Assembly (NCBI GenBank): GCA_964641415.1
Contig: CAZXMW010000011.1
Location: forward strand, 1-64,000
Direction: 5' to 3'
DNA: 64,000 nt
Origin: JAHECW01 sp964641415
Lineage (GTDB): Bacteria; Acidobacteriota; Thermoanaerobaculia; Thermoanaerobaculales; Sulfomarinibacteraceae
Below, piece by piece: positions 34,666 through 44,727 of the stretch (positions are counted from its first letter, which is position 1; each line of letters begins with the position of its first letter). The notes under the pieces are model-generated. The model did not search any database. It was not told the DNA's origin and worked only from the letters and a program-made list of their open reading frames with translations. The position numbers and the translations under genes are program-made.

Positions 34666-36402
34666 ATGCTGGACGCGATTCTGACGCCTGACCGTGAAAC
34701 TCTGCTGGCTGACGAGCGGGCGCTGCTCGCCGACGTCGCCGAGGCCCTGGAGAATGCCGGCGTCGCCGCCGAGGAGCGCCGGGCGTTGGCCGACTCGGTC
34801 CGTCAGCTCGACGAGCTCTTCCTGCTGGTGGTGGTGGGCGAGTTCAACGCCGGCAAGTCGGCCTTCATCAACGCCCTGTTCGCCCGAGACCTGCTCGCCG
34901 AGGGCGTGACCCCGACCACTGCCACGATCCACCTTCTGGCCTGGGGCGAGAACGAGGGCCGTCAGGCGGTGGACGCGGTCACCGAGCGCAGCACCGCCCC
35001 GGTGACGATCCTGCGCCACCTGACGGTGGTCGACACCCCCGGCACCAACGCCCTCGACCGCAGCCACGAGGCGCTCACCAGCCACTACGTGCCCCGCGCC
35101 GACCTGGTGCTGTTCGTGACCTCCGCCGACCGGCCCTTCTCCGAGTCCGAGCGCATCTTCCTCGAACGCATCCGCCAGTGGGGCAAGAAGGTCGTGGTGG
35201 TGGTCAACAAGGTCGACATCCTGCGCTCGCCGGGGGAGGTTCGCGAGGTTCTCGACTGGGTGCGCTCGAACGGCATGCGTCTGCTCGGCACCACCCCCCA
35301 GGTCTTCCCGATCTCGGCCCGCGGGGCGCGCCGGGCCCAGGCCGACGGCGACGACGAGGCGCTCGAGGCGAGCGGCCTACCGGCGGTCGAGGCGTGGCTC
35401 CACTCCACCCTCGACGAGGAGGAGCGGCTTCGTCTCAAGCTCGGCAACCCCCTGGGGGTCGCTGCCCGCCTCCTCGACGACGCGCTGGCGACGGTGCGCG
35501 ACCAGCTCGCGGTCCTCGCCGACGACCGCGCCGCGATCGCCGACATCGAGGCCCAGTCGGCGACCTTCACGTCCGATGTCGACCGCGAGTTCGGCCTGCG
35601 CCTGGCCGACATCGACAACGTCCTGCTCGGAATGGAGAATCGGGGCCTCGAGTTCTTCGACGAGACCGTGCGCCTGTCCCGGCTGCGCGGGCTGCTCGAC
35701 AAGGCCGCCCTGCAGCGCCGCTTCGAGACCGAGGTGGTGGCCGACGCCCCGGCCCGCGTCGAGGCCAAGGTCTCCTCCCTCATCGACTGGCTGGTTGAGG
35801 CCGACCTCCAGCAGTGGCAGGCGGTGGTCAACCACGTCAACCGCCGGGCCGCCGCCCACGCCGACCGCATGGTGGGCGAGGTCGGCGGCCGCTTCGAGGC
35901 CGACCGGGGCCGCCTGCTCGCCACGGTGGGCCGGGCCGCCGCCGACGGCCTGGCGGGCTACGACCGCGTTGCCGAGGCGCGGCGCATGGCCGACGAGGTC
36001 CAGCAGGCGGTCGCCGGTACGGCGCTCGCCGGGGTCGGCGCGGTCGGCCTCGGCGCCGCCGTCGCCATGCTCGCCTCGTCGACCGCCGCCGACGTCACCG
36101 GGATGCTCGCCGCCGGTCTGCTCCTGTCACTGGGGCTGTTCATCCTGCCCCATCGGCGGCGCCGGGCCAAGGCCGAGCTCAAGGCCAAGATCGAGGCCCT
36201 CAGGTCCGAGATCATGACCGCGCTCGGCGAGCAGTTCTCCGCCGAGGCCGAGCGCAGCCGGTCGCGGCTCGCAGCCACCATCGCCCCCTACACCCGCTTC
36301 GTGCGCACCGAGGCCGAGCGCCTCGAGGGCGAGCAGGCCGGCCTCGACACCCTCGCCGCGCGGATCGCCTCCATGCAGGCCCGGGTCGCCGACCTGCTCT
36401 GA
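34666..36402 (+). CDS. Bacterial dynamin-like GTPase
   Basis: A 578-aa protein. P-loop GEFNAGKS at residues 58-65; GVTPTTATI carries the G2 Thr; G3 DTPGTNALDRSHE; G4 NKVD. Long helical stalk regions (about 250-440) are followed by a pair of hydrophobic segments (about 447-487) that would act as a membrane paddle, then a further helix. This is the plan of bacterial dynamin-like proteins, which remodel or repair membranes. TACACT at 34653-34658 lies 7 nt before the ATG (leaderless). Bacterial dynamins often come in tandem pairs; this one is single. Confidence 0.88.
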   Translation: MLDAILTPDRETLLADERALLADVAEALENAGVAAEERRALADSVRQLDELFLLVVVGEFNAGKSAFINALFARDLLAEGVTPTTATIHLLAWGENEGRQAVDAVTERSTAPVTILRHLTVVDTPGTNALDRSHEALTSHYVPRADLVLFVTSADRPFSESERIFLERIRQWGKKVVVVVNKVDILRSPGEVREVLDWVRSNGMRLLGTTPQVFPISARGARRAQADGDDEALEASGLPAVEAWLHSTLDEEERLRLKLGNPLGVAARLLDDALATVRDQLAVLADDRAAIADIEAQSATFTSDVDREFGLRLADIDNVLLGMENRGLEFFDETVRLSRLRGLLDKAALQRRFETEVVADAPARVEAKVSSLIDWLVEADLQQWQAVVNHVNRRAAAHADRMVGEVGGRFEADRGRLLATVGRAAADGLAGYDRVAEARRMADEVQQAVAGTALAGVGAVGLGAAVAMLASSTAADVTGMLAAGLLLSLGLFILPHRRRRAKAELKAKIEALRSEIMTALGEQFSAEAERSRSRLAATIAPYTRFVRTEAERLEGEQAGLDTLAARIASMQARVADLL

Positions 36403-36477
36403 GCGAGAAGCCATTGCCTCGCCGAGCACCACGACCTCTTGATCGTTCCTTCTGACGAGCGCACACCGCTCGTCATT

Positions 36478-36526
36478 CCCCGGGAGTGACGGGGCCTTCT
36501 GCAGGAAGGGACCGGCACTCCCGGGG
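36478..36526. terminator. Bidirectional hairpin between convergent genes
   Basis: CCCCGGGAGTG (36478-36488) pairs perfectly with CACTCCCGGGG (36516-36526). The loop contains a second small hairpin (CCTTC-TGCA-GAAGG). It lies in the 138-bp gap between the dynamin stop and the end of the BNR gene. No T run. Confidence 0.65.
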
Positions 36527-36540
36527 CCTGCAACCCCACC

Positions 36541-39500
36541 TCACTCGGGCAGACGCCTCCCCGGCGACCACGGCGCCCCCGCAGCCTCCGCCCTGGCCTC
36601 GAAGGCCGGGATGTCGGCCTCCAGGAGCTGCCGCAGCTCGGGCTCGAGGGCGCCGAAGCGCTCGACGGCGATCTCCAAAGCCCGCCGGTGGGTCGGGGTC
36701 GGGCCGTAGTCCGTTTGGCCGTTGGTCATCCCGGCGAGCCGCAGGCGGTCGGCGATGCTCGGGACCCGGGGCTGGCCGAAGGCGGCCTCCGAGCGGCTGC
36801 CGGCGAGGACCTGCTCGACGTCGAAGAGTCGCTGCCTCAGAGCCTCCAGCTCGCCGTCCAGGGCGCCGGGGGCGGCGGTCGACCGCTCGAGGGCTTTGCC
36901 GAGGAGCTCGACCCGCTTGAAGGCGAGATCGAGGGCCTCGGCGGCGGCGGTGACCCGGCGCTGGACCGCGGCGACCTGCCGCATGTAGGCCGAGGTCGCC
37001 TCGGGCGGGGTCCCCTCGAGAGTGCCCTCGAGGACCCGCACCACCTCGAACCCGACCGGCCCGGCGAGCTCTTCGACCGCACCGTCGACCCGCTTCGCGA
37101 GGGTCACCGTGTAGCGGCCGGGCGGGGCCATAAAGCCGCCGCGGAAGCGGCGCTGCCAGGGCTCGACCTCGCCCTCGTCCCACGGCACTGCCCGGGCGGA
37201 GGGGTCGCGCAGGTCCCAGGCCACCCGATGGAAGCCGGGCGTGGTCGGCCCGGTCAGAGTCCGCACCACCTCGCCCGAGGCGTCGTGGACGGTGAGCAGG
37301 ATCTCCGGCGCCGGCTGGCGCCGCTCGGCCTCGAGGACGTCGAAGCCGACCGCGGGCGTGTCCTTCCACTCGGCTTCGAGCGGCTTCTCCGACGCGCGCC
37401 GCTGCGCCTCGAGGGTCTCGAGGCCGTCGGCCAGGTGGTAGGTGAGGACCGCGCCGAAGGGCGGGTTCGGGGCCACGAAGGAGGCGGCGCCCTGGGACGC
37501 CCGGCCGTCCTGGCCGAGGGTCCGGCGTTCGACGTACCACAGAGCATCGCGCACCCCGAACAGGTGGGCCTCGCGGGCGAGGATCTCGGGGGTCACCTCG
37601 CGCAGCGGCTTGTAGTCGTCGAGGACGTACAAGCCGCGGCCGAAGGACGCGCCGACCAGGTCGGTGTCGCGGCGCTGGATGGCGAGGTCGCGGAAGGAGA
37701 TGGTGGGCACGCCGCCTTCCAGCTTGACCCAGTGGGCGCCGGTGTCGACGGTGAAGAAGATGCCGAACTCGGTGGCCGCGAAGAAAAGCTCGGGCCGGAC
37801 GTGGTCCTGGACCAGCCGCCACATCAGGTGGCGGTCGGGCAGGTCGCCGGTCATCGAGGTCCAGGTGCGGCCGCGGTCGGTGGTCCTGACCAGGTAGGGG
37901 GCGAAGTCGCCGAGCTTGTGGTTGTCGAGGCAGACATAGGCGGTGTCGGCGTCGAAGAGGTCGGCCTTGATGTCGTTGATGAATGCCGTCTCCGGCACGC
38001 CGGGCAGGCTGCCGACCTCGATCGCCCGCCAGCTCGAGCCGCCGTTCAAGCTGACCTGGACGAGCCCGTCGTCGGTGCCCGCCCACAGCAGCCCCGCCTC
38101 GACCGGCGACTCTGCCAGGGAGGTGATGGTGTTGTAGTTGGACATGGCGATGAAGTCCCAGGGCGCGGTGGCGCTCCACTGGCGTCCCATCACCGGCAGC
38201 AGCATCCGGTTCTGATCGCGGGTCAGGTCGGGGCTGATCGCAGTCCAGCTGTCGCCCCGGTCGTCGGAGCGCCAGACCCGCTGGGAGGCGTGGTAGATCC
38301 GCGTCGGCGAGTGCGGGCTGACCAGAATCGGCGCATCCCAGTTGAAGCGCTCGGGTGGATCGCCGGGCTCGGGCTGGGGCTGGATGTAGACGATGCCCCC
38401 GGTGGCGCGGTCGGTGCGGACAAGATTGCCCTGCTGCCACTGGGAGTAGACGATGTCCGGGTTGCCCGGCTCCACCGCCGGCTGGTGGCCGTCGGCATAG
38501 AGGGTGATGAACCAGTCGGCGTTGCGGATCCCGTTGACGCTGTCGGTTCGGATCGGCCCGCCCTGGGTGTTGTTGTCCTGGGTTCCGCCGTAGACCTTGG
38601 CGAAGGGCGCCGAGTCGTCGATGGCGAGCTTGTAGAACTGGGTCACCGGCAGGTTGGCGACGAAGCGCCAGGTCCCGGCCAGGTCGAAGCTCTCATACAG
38701 CCCGCCGTCGGTGCCGGCGAGCAGGTAGTCCGGGTCGTCGGGACGGAAGACCAGGGCGTGGTTGTCCGAGTGCTTGAACTCCTCTTCGAGCCGCCGAAAG
38801 GTCGTGCCGCCGTCGTCGGAAACCTGGATCCGGACGTCCATCAGGTAGATCCGGTCGAAGGCGTGGGGGCTCGCGACCAGCTCCTGGTAGTAATGCGGTC
38901 CGGTGCCGCCTGACACCGCGTCCGACCGCTTGGACCAGCTCGCGCCGCGGTCGGCGGAGCGCCAGACGCCGCCTGAGCGGTTGTCGAGCTCGATGGCGGC
39001 GTAGAGCACGTCGGGGTTCTGGGGCGAGATGGCGAGGCCGATCTTGCCCAGGTTGCCGTCGGGAAGGCCGATGGTGAGCTCGGTCCAGGTGTCGCCGCCG
39101 TCGGTCGAGCGGTGGATCCCGCTCTCGGGGCCGCCGCCGACGTGAGCGGCCACGGTCCGGTGGCGCTGCCAGGTCGCGGCGTAGAGCACGTCTGGGTCGC
39201 GCGGGTCCATGACGAGATCGGTGACCCCGGTCCACTCGCCGGCGGCCAGGACCTTCACCCAGGAGTCGCCGCCGTCGGTGGTCTTGAACAGGCCGCGGTC
39301 GCCGCCCGACGACCACAGCGGGCCCTGGGCGGCGATCCAGACCGTGTCCGGATCGGCGGGGTGGACGACGATCTTCGAGATGTGCTCGGACTCGCCGAGG
39401 CCGACGTTGCGCCAGCTTGAGCCGCCGTCGTCGCTGCGGTAGACGCCGTCTCCGAAGCCGACGTGACGGCCGCCGACGTTCTCGCCGGTCCCGACCCAGA

Positions 39501-39819
39501 CCACGTGCGGATTCGTCGGGTCGATGGCGATGCAGCCGATGGAGTACGACGGCTGATCGTCGAAGATCGGCTGCCAGGTCGTTCCCGAGTTGACGGTCTT
39601 CCAGATCCCTCCCGAGCCGACCGCGACGTACCACACGCTCGGGTCGTTCGGATGGATGGCGATGTCGGCGATGCGGCCGGACATCAGGGCCGGACCGATC
39701 CCCCGCAGCTCGAGGCCCGCGAAGGCCTTCGCGGTCATGCCCGGCCGGTCCTCTTCGGTGGCCGCCGACAGCGGCAGAGCGAGCGCAACGACGGTCAACG
39801 CGACAAGAACTCGTCTCAT
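36541..39819 (-). CDS. Giant secreted BNR/VPS10-like beta-propeller protein
   Basis: A 1092-aa exported protein (signal peptide MRRVLVALTVVALALPLSA). The first 750 residues are tandem sortilin/BNR-type blades with repeated SDDGGSSW, TTDGGDSW, SADRGASW and RSDDRGDSW Asp-box motifs, consistent with one or two large propellers. Around residue 750 a linker leads to a beta-sandwich region (EILLTVHDASGEVVRTL) and a C-terminal helical part. Annotated relatives are often called glycosyl hydrolases, but I see no catalytic residues; a binding role is more likely. The ATG at 39819 follows GGGGGGA; an in-frame ATG at 39831 is the alternative. Confidence 0.82.
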   Translation of the reverse strand: MRRVLVALTVVALALPLSAATEEDRPGMTAKAFAGLELRGIGPALMSGRIADIAIHPNDPSVWYVAVGSGGIWKTVNSGTTWQPIFDDQPSYSIGCIAIDPTNPHVVWVGTGENVGGRHVGFGDGVYRSDDGGSSWRNVGLGESEHISKIVVHPADPDTVWIAAQGPLWSSGGDRGLFKTTDGGDSWVKVLAAGEWTGVTDLVMDPRDPDVLYAATWQRHRTVAAHVGGGPESGIHRSTDGGDTWTELTIGLPDGNLGKIGLAISPQNPDVLYAAIELDNRSGGVWRSADRGASWSKRSDAVSGGTGPHYYQELVASPHAFDRIYLMDVRIQVSDDGGTTFRRLEEEFKHSDNHALVFRPDDPDYLLAGTDGGLYESFDLAGTWRFVANLPVTQFYKLAIDDSAPFAKVYGGTQDNNTQGGPIRTDSVNGIRNADWFITLYADGHQPAVEPGNPDIVYSQWQQGNLVRTDRATGGIVYIQPQPEPGDPPERFNWDAPILVSPHSPTRIYHASQRVWRSDDRGDSWTAISPDLTRDQNRMLLPVMGRQWSATAPWDFIAMSNYNTITSLAESPVEAGLLWAGTDDGLVQVSLNGGSSWRAIEVGSLPGVPETAFINDIKADLFDADTAYVCLDNHKLGDFAPYLVRTTDRGRTWTSMTGDLPDRHLMWRLVQDHVRPELFFAATEFGIFFTVDTGAHWVKLEGGVPTISFRDLAIQRRDTDLVGASFGRGLYVLDDYKPLREVTPEILAREAHLFGVRDALWYVERRTLGQDGRASQGAASFVAPNPPFGAVLTYHLADGLETLEAQRRASEKPLEAEWKDTPAVGFDVLEAERRQPAPEILLTVHDASGEVVRTLTGPTTPGFHRVAWDLRDPSARAVPWDEGEVEPWQRRFRGGFMAPPGRYTVTLAKRVDGAVEELAGPVGFEVVRVLEGTLEGTPPEATSAYMRQVAAVQRRVTAAAEALDLAFKRVELLGKALERSTAAPGALDGELEALRQRLFDVEQVLAGSRSEAAFGQPRVPSIADRLRLAGMTNGQTDYGPTPTHRRALEIAVERFGALEPELRQLLEADIPAFEARAEAAGAPWSPGRRLPE

Positions 39820-40100
39820 GATTCCCCCCATCGCGGGGGTCCCCGCCCCCGGTCCCCCAGGCTAGCAGAGCGGGGGCCTTTCGGGGCAGCGATCGTCGCC
39901 GAAACCGGCAACCACCCGGCGAATCCGGGAGCCACGCGTCGGGGAGGGTTTTACATTCTCCCGTCCGGTCGAAGGGCGCCGTGGCGCCCGACCCGGACCC
40001 GGAACCGGACCCGGACCCGCACCCGGTTGACGCCACGCGTTCCATGGAGCGACTGTTCGCTGCCGCTGCCGCTGGTGCCGGACTCGGACGCAGACTGGCG
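39820..40100. other. 281-bp spacer upstream of the BNR gene
   Basis: Contains a weak -10 candidate TAGCCT (39859-39864, minus strand) for the BNR gene and the short CGGACC array at 39989-40026. No gene supported. Confidence 0.4.
39989..40026. repeat. Short CGGACC hexanucleotide array
   Basis: Six units close to CGGACC with two variants. Same period and CGG core as the arrays at 30145 and 32514. It lies between the end of the outer-membrane factor gene and the start region of the BNR gene. Confidence 0.8.
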
Positions 40101-41573
40101 TCAGGGCTGCGCCTGCGCGGCGTCGGGATCCCAGCCGCCGCCGAGGGCGCGGTACAGCGCAATCAGGTTCTTGATCACCAGGCCTTCGCTGGCGGCAAGA
40201 TCGTCCTGTCGGATGAGCAGGCTGCGCTGGGTGTCGAGGACGTTCTGGAAGTCGGCGAGCCCGGCGCGGTACTGGGTCAGGACCAGGTCGAGCGAGCGCT
40301 CGGTCGCGTCGACCGCCTCGGCCAGGCGGGCCCGCCGCTCGACCTCCTTGGCGTGGGAGGCCAGAGCGTTCTCCACCTCCTCGAGGGCGACGAGTACGGC
40401 CTGCTCGTAGGCGGCCAGGAGCTGCTCGGTGCGTGCCTCCTCGGCGGCGACCTGCGACCGGATGGCGCCGCCGGCGAACAGCCGCCACCGGATCGGCAGG
40501 CCCACTGACCAGGTGACGCTCGACGAGCTGAACAGGTCGCCGGCGTCGGTGGCCTCGAGCCCGAGGAAGCCGCTCAGGGAGAGCTGGGGGTAGAGCTCGG
40601 CGGTGGCGACGCCGATGCGGGCGGTGTGGGCGGCGAGGCGGCGCTCGGCGGCGCGGACGTCGGGCCGCTGGCGGAGCAGGTCGGCGGGCAGGCCGGCGTC
40701 GACGGCGTCGGGTTCGTCGGGGAGCGGCCGTGCCTCGGCGAGCTCGGCGTCGAGGGCGCCCGGGGCGGTCCCGACGAGCACAGCGAGGCGGTTCAGGGCG
40801 AGCTCGAGGGCTTCCTCGAGGGTCGGGATCAGGGACCGGGTGGCGGCCAGGTTCGACTCGGCCTGGGCGACGTCGAGGGCCGACACCAGGCCGGCGGCGA
40901 AGCGGTCCCGGGTGAGGCGCAGGGTGTCCTCCTGGCCGGCGACGTTGGACCGCGCCAGGCGCAGCCGCTCCTGGAGCTCACGCACCGTGACATAGCTGAC
41001 GGCGACCTCGGCGTAGAGGCCGACCAGGATGTCCCGGGCGTCCTCCAGCGACGCCTCGAGGGTGGCGTCGGCGGCCTCCACCTGGCGGCGGACCCGGCCC
41101 CACAGGTCGAGCTCCCAGCCGGCGGCGCCGCCGGCGGTGAACAGATCGGCGGCCTCGAAGCCGCCCGGAGGGGCGAGCGCGCCGAGAGCGCCGTTGTCCG
41201 ACGCCCGGCTGCGGCCGGCTTCGGCGCTCAGGTCCAGCTGGGGCACCCGCTGGCCGGCGGCCACGCCGCGCAGGGCGCGTGATTCCTCGATCCGCCACAG
41301 GGCCCGGCGCAGGGTCAGGTTGGACTCCCTGGAGCGCTCGACGAGGGAGGTCAGGGTCGAGTCGTCCAGGAGCTGCCACCAGCTTTCGATGGACGACGAG
41401 CCGTCGAGGACGCCCTCGGTAGCGGCCCGGCTCCAGGCGTCGGGCACCGTCGCCGGCTCGGGCCGCTCGTAGTCGGGCCCCACGGTGCAACCGGCCAGGG
41501 CGATGACGGCGGCCAGGACGGCGAGCGGTGCCGATCGCGACCACGACCACGGCAGGGTGCGGCCGGGGGTCAT
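40101..41573 (-). CDS. RND outer-membrane factor lipoprotein (OprM/NodT type)
   Basis: A 490-aa protein with a lipoprotein signal ending in LAGC (VIALAGCTVGPDYERP), the standard NodT-family opening. Two similar TolC-like repeats follow, with WWQLLDDSTL, LLRQRPDVRAAERRLAA and RAGLADFQNVLDTQRSLL. It forms the trimeric outer-membrane duct of the efflux pump. Its ATG overlaps the pump stop (ATGA), so it is third in the operon adaptor-pump-duct. Confidence 0.94.
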   Translation of the reverse strand: MTPGRTLPWSWSRSAPLAVLAAVIALAGCTVGPDYERPEPATVPDAWSRAATEGVLDGSSSIESWWQLLDDSTLTSLVERSRESNLTLRRALWRIEESRALRGVAAGQRVPQLDLSAEAGRSRASDNGALGALAPPGGFEAADLFTAGGAAGWELDLWGRVRRQVEAADATLEASLEDARDILVGLYAEVAVSYVTVRELQERLRLARSNVAGQEDTLRLTRDRFAAGLVSALDVAQAESNLAATRSLIPTLEEALELALNRLAVLVGTAPGALDAELAEARPLPDEPDAVDAGLPADLLRQRPDVRAAERRLAAHTARIGVATAELYPQLSLSGFLGLEATDAGDLFSSSSVTWSVGLPIRWRLFAGGAIRSQVAAEEARTEQLLAAYEQAVLVALEEVENALASHAKEVERRARLAEAVDATERSLDLVLTQYRAGLADFQNVLDTQRSLLIRQDDLAASEGLVIKNLIALYRALGGGWDPDAAQAQP

Positions 41574-44500
41574 GGCGAAGCCCCCGTCCCGGCGCCCGCC
41601 GGCTCGGGCTCGGGGGCCGCCGATCGGGTCGTCAGGCCCCTGACGAGGTAGAACAGGAAGGGCGTGATGATCAGGCCGCCGACGGTGCCGAAGAGCATGC
41701 CGCCGAGGACCGCCGTGCCCAGGGAGACCCGGCTCTCGGCGCCGGCGCCGGTGGCGACGACCAGCGGAATGACACCGAGAATGAACGAAAACGCGGTCAT
41801 CAGGATGGCTCGGAAGCGCAGGGTCGCGGCCTCGACCGCTGCGTCGAAAGGCGTCCTGCCTTCGTTCGTCAGCTGATTCGCGAACTCGACGATAAGGATC
41901 GCGCTCTTGGACGCGAGGCCGATGAGCAGCACCAGACCGATCTGGGTGTAGACGTTGTTGTCGAGGCCTCGCAGGAGCGTGAAAGCGGCGGCGCCGAGGA
42001 CCGCGGCGGGCACCGTCAACAAGACGCTCAGGGGCAGCGACCAGCTCTCGTACTGAGCGGCGAGGAACAGGTAGACGAAGACCAGGGCAAGGGCGAAGAT
42101 GACGCCGGCGGCGGCGCCGGCAGCCTGCTCCTGGAAGGCGACCCCGGTCCACTCGAAGCCCATGGACGGCGGCATCGAGGTGCGGGCGAGGTTCTCCATG
42201 GCGATCATTGCCTGGCCCGAGCTGGAGCCCGGCTCGGGGCTGCCGATGATCGAGGCCGACGGATACAGGTTGAAGCGGGACTCCACGGTCGGGCCGACGG
42301 TGTCCCGGACGGTGACGAGCGTCGCCAGGGGCACCATCCGGCCGGACAGGCTGCGCACCTGCAGCCGGGTGATGTCGCCGCGGTCCATGCGGTAGGGCTC
42401 GTCGGCCTGGACCATGACCCGCCACACCCGGCCGAACAGGTTGAAGTCGTTGACGTAGGCGGAGCCCAGATTCGCCTGCAGGGTGTTGAAAATCACGTCG
42501 AGGGGCACGCCGAGCTTCTTGGCCTTGTCCCGGTCGATCTCGAGGAAGAGCTGCGGGACGCCGGCCCGAAAGGTGGTCGTGACGCTCGCCAGCACCGGGT
42601 GCTGCGAGCCGCGGGCCTCGATGTCGTACGCCACCTGCTGGAGCAGCTCGAGGCCGGTGCCGCCGCGGTCCTGGAGCCGCATCTCCGAGCCGCCGGTCGA
42701 TCCGAGGCCCGGGATGGGGGGCGGCCGCACGGCGAAGACGACGGCGTCCTGGATGCCTGCCAGCCGCCGGTTGAGGCCGTCCACAACGGCCTGGATGCGC
42801 AGCTCGGGGGTGTCGCGATCGTTCCAGTGGTCGAGCACCACCCACGCCACCCCGGCGTTGGGGGCCACCACCGAGTCGAGCAGCGAGAAGCCGCCCACCA
42901 CCACCGCGCCGCGGACGCCTTTGGTGTCCTGGAGAACGGCGGTGACCTCGTCCATCACCTCCCGGGTGCGGCCGAGGGAGGCGGCGTCCGGGAGCTGGGC
43001 CGAGATCATCAGGTAGCCCTCGTCCTCGGAGGGCACGAAGCCGGTCGGCAGGGCGGTCACCCCGAGCCAGGCCGCCACCAGCATCGCGGCGAAGACCGCG
43101 CCGCCGATCACCGCCTTGCGCAGCAGGCCGCCGACCAGCCTGCGGTAGCCGCCGGAGGCCAGCTCCAGGGTGCGGTTGAAGAGGCCGAAGAAGCCCCGGC
43201 GGCCCTTCTTCGAGGGTCGCAGCAGCATGCCGCACAGCGCCGGGCTCAGGGTCAGGGCGTTGATCGACGAGAACAGGGTCGCCACCGAGATCGTGATCGC
43301 GAAGGGGCGGTAGAGCCGGCCGGTGATGCCGGGCATGACGATGGTCGGCACGAAGACGGCCAGCAGCACGAGGGTGGTGGCGACCACCGGGCCGGTGATC
43401 TCGACCATCGACTTGGCGGTCGCCTCCTTGGCCGGCAGGCCCTCCTCGTCGATGATCCGCATCGTGTTCTCGACGACCACGATGGCGTCGTCGACGACGA
43501 TGCCGATGACCAGGATGAGGCCGAACATGGTCAGGCCGTTGATCGACAGGCCGAGAGCGAGCATGACCGCGAAGGTGCCGAGCAGGGACACCGGGATGGT
43601 GATCGCCGGCACCAGGGTGGTGCGGAGATCCTGGAGGAAGAGGTAGACCGTGAACACCACCAGCAGCACCGCCACCACGAGGGTCGACACCACCTCTTTC
43701 AGGGACTGGGTGATGTACTCGGTGGTGTCGTACAGGACGCGGTACTCGAGGTCGTCGGGGAAGTCCTCGGACAGCGTGGCCATCTGGGTCTTGACGCCTT
43801 CGGCGACCTGAAGGGCGTTGGCGCCGGGGGCGGGGTAGACGCCGAGGGCGATGGACGGGGCGCCGTCGAGCTCGGCGAACCACTTGTAGGCCTGGGCGCC
43901 GAGCTCGACCCGGGCGACGTCGCGCACCCGCACCAGCTGGCCGGCCTCGCCGGTCTTGACGATGACGTTGGCGAACTGCTCGACGGTCTCGAGCCGGCCG
44001 AGGGTGGTGACGGAGTACTCGAAGGGCTGGTCGTCGGGCGCCGGCTGGGCGCCGATCTGGCCCGCCGCGACCTGGACGTTCTGCTCTCTGAGCGCGTTGA
44101 TGAGGTCTACGGTGGTCAGCTCGCGGGCCCGCAGCCGGTCGGGGTCGATCCAGATCCGCATGCCGAAGTCCTTGGCGCCGAACACGTTGACCTTGCTGAC
44201 ACCGTTGACCCGCGCGAGCACGTCCTTGATCCGGGTGGTGGTGTAGTTGGAGATGAAGAGCTCGTCGTAGCTGCCCCGGGGCGACACCATGTTGACCATC
44301 AGGGTGATGTTGGTGGACTGCTTCTCGACCTTGACCCCCTGCCGCTTGACCTCCTCGGGCAGCACCGGCAGCGCCTCGTTGACCCGGTTCTGGACCAGCA
44401 CCGTCGCCATGTCGACGTCGGTGCCGACCTCGAAGGTGACGGTGATGGAGCAGCTGCCGTCCGATGCCGACGTGGACGACATGTAGAGCATGCTCTCGAC

Positions 44501-44716
44501 GCCGTTGATCTTCTCCTCAATGGGCGCGGTCACGCTCTCGGCCACCACCGAGGCGCCGGCGCCCGGATACGAGGTCGAAACCTGGACCGAGGGCGGGGTG
44601 ATGTCGGGCATGCTCTCCACCGGCAGCAGGGGGATGGCGAGCACGCCCACGAGCACGATGACGGTGGAGATCACCGACGCGAAGATCGGACGGTAGATGA
44701 AGAATCGGCTGAACAT
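41570..44716 (-). CDS. RND multidrug efflux pump (HAE1/AcrB family)
   Basis: A 1048-aa inner-membrane pump: FIYRPIFASVISTVIVLVGVLAI as TM1, the twin Asp pair in GIVVDDAIVVVEN of TM4 for proton relay, GRLYRPFA, two large periplasmic loops and 12 predicted TM helices. The porter loops resemble hydrophobe/amphiphile efflux members. It follows the adaptor by 11 bp and overlaps the outer-membrane factor by 4 nt. The substrate cannot be predicted. Confidence 0.96.
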   Translation of the reverse strand: MFSRFFIYRPIFASVISTVIVLVGVLAIPLLPVESMPDITPPSVQVSTSYPGAGASVVAESVTAPIEEKINGVESMLYMSSTSASDGSCSITVTFEVGTDVDMATVLVQNRVNEALPVLPEEVKRQGVKVEKQSTNITLMVNMVSPRGSYDELFISNYTTTRIKDVLARVNGVSKVNVFGAKDFGMRIWIDPDRLRARELTTVDLINALREQNVQVAAGQIGAQPAPDDQPFEYSVTTLGRLETVEQFANVIVKTGEAGQLVRVRDVARVELGAQAYKWFAELDGAPSIALGVYPAPGANALQVAEGVKTQMATLSEDFPDDLEYRVLYDTTEYITQSLKEVVSTLVVAVLLVVFTVYLFLQDLRTTLVPAITIPVSLLGTFAVMLALGLSINGLTMFGLILVIGIVVDDAIVVVENTMRIIDEEGLPAKEATAKSMVEITGPVVATTLVLLAVFVPTIVMPGITGRLYRPFAITISVATLFSSINALTLSPALCGMLLRPSKKGRRGFFGLFNRTLELASGGYRRLVGGLLRKAVIGGAVFAAMLVAAWLGVTALPTGFVPSEDEGYLMISAQLPDAASLGRTREVMDEVTAVLQDTKGVRGAVVVGGFSLLDSVVAPNAGVAWVVLDHWNDRDTPELRIQAVVDGLNRRLAGIQDAVVFAVRPPPIPGLGSTGGSEMRLQDRGGTGLELLQQVAYDIEARGSQHPVLASVTTTFRAGVPQLFLEIDRDKAKKLGVPLDVIFNTLQANLGSAYVNDFNLFGRVWRVMVQADEPYRMDRGDITRLQVRSLSGRMVPLATLVTVRDTVGPTVESRFNLYPSASIIGSPEPGSSSGQAMIAMENLARTSMPPSMGFEWTGVAFQEQAAGAAAGVIFALALVFVYLFLAAQYESWSLPLSVLLTVPAAVLGAAAFTLLRGLDNNVYTQIGLVLLIGLASKSAILIVEFANQLTNEGRTPFDAAVEAATLRFRAILMTAFSFILGVIPLVVATGAGAESRVSLGTAVLGGMLFGTVGGLIITPFLFYLVRGLTTRSAAPEPEPAGAGTGASP

Positions 44717-44727
44717 GGGCTACCGCC

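Noticed and set aside
36541..39819. Glycoside hydrolase function for the BNR protein
   Set aside because: Only propeller Asp-box repeats are visible; no catalytic acid pair or sialidase Arg triad could be identified.
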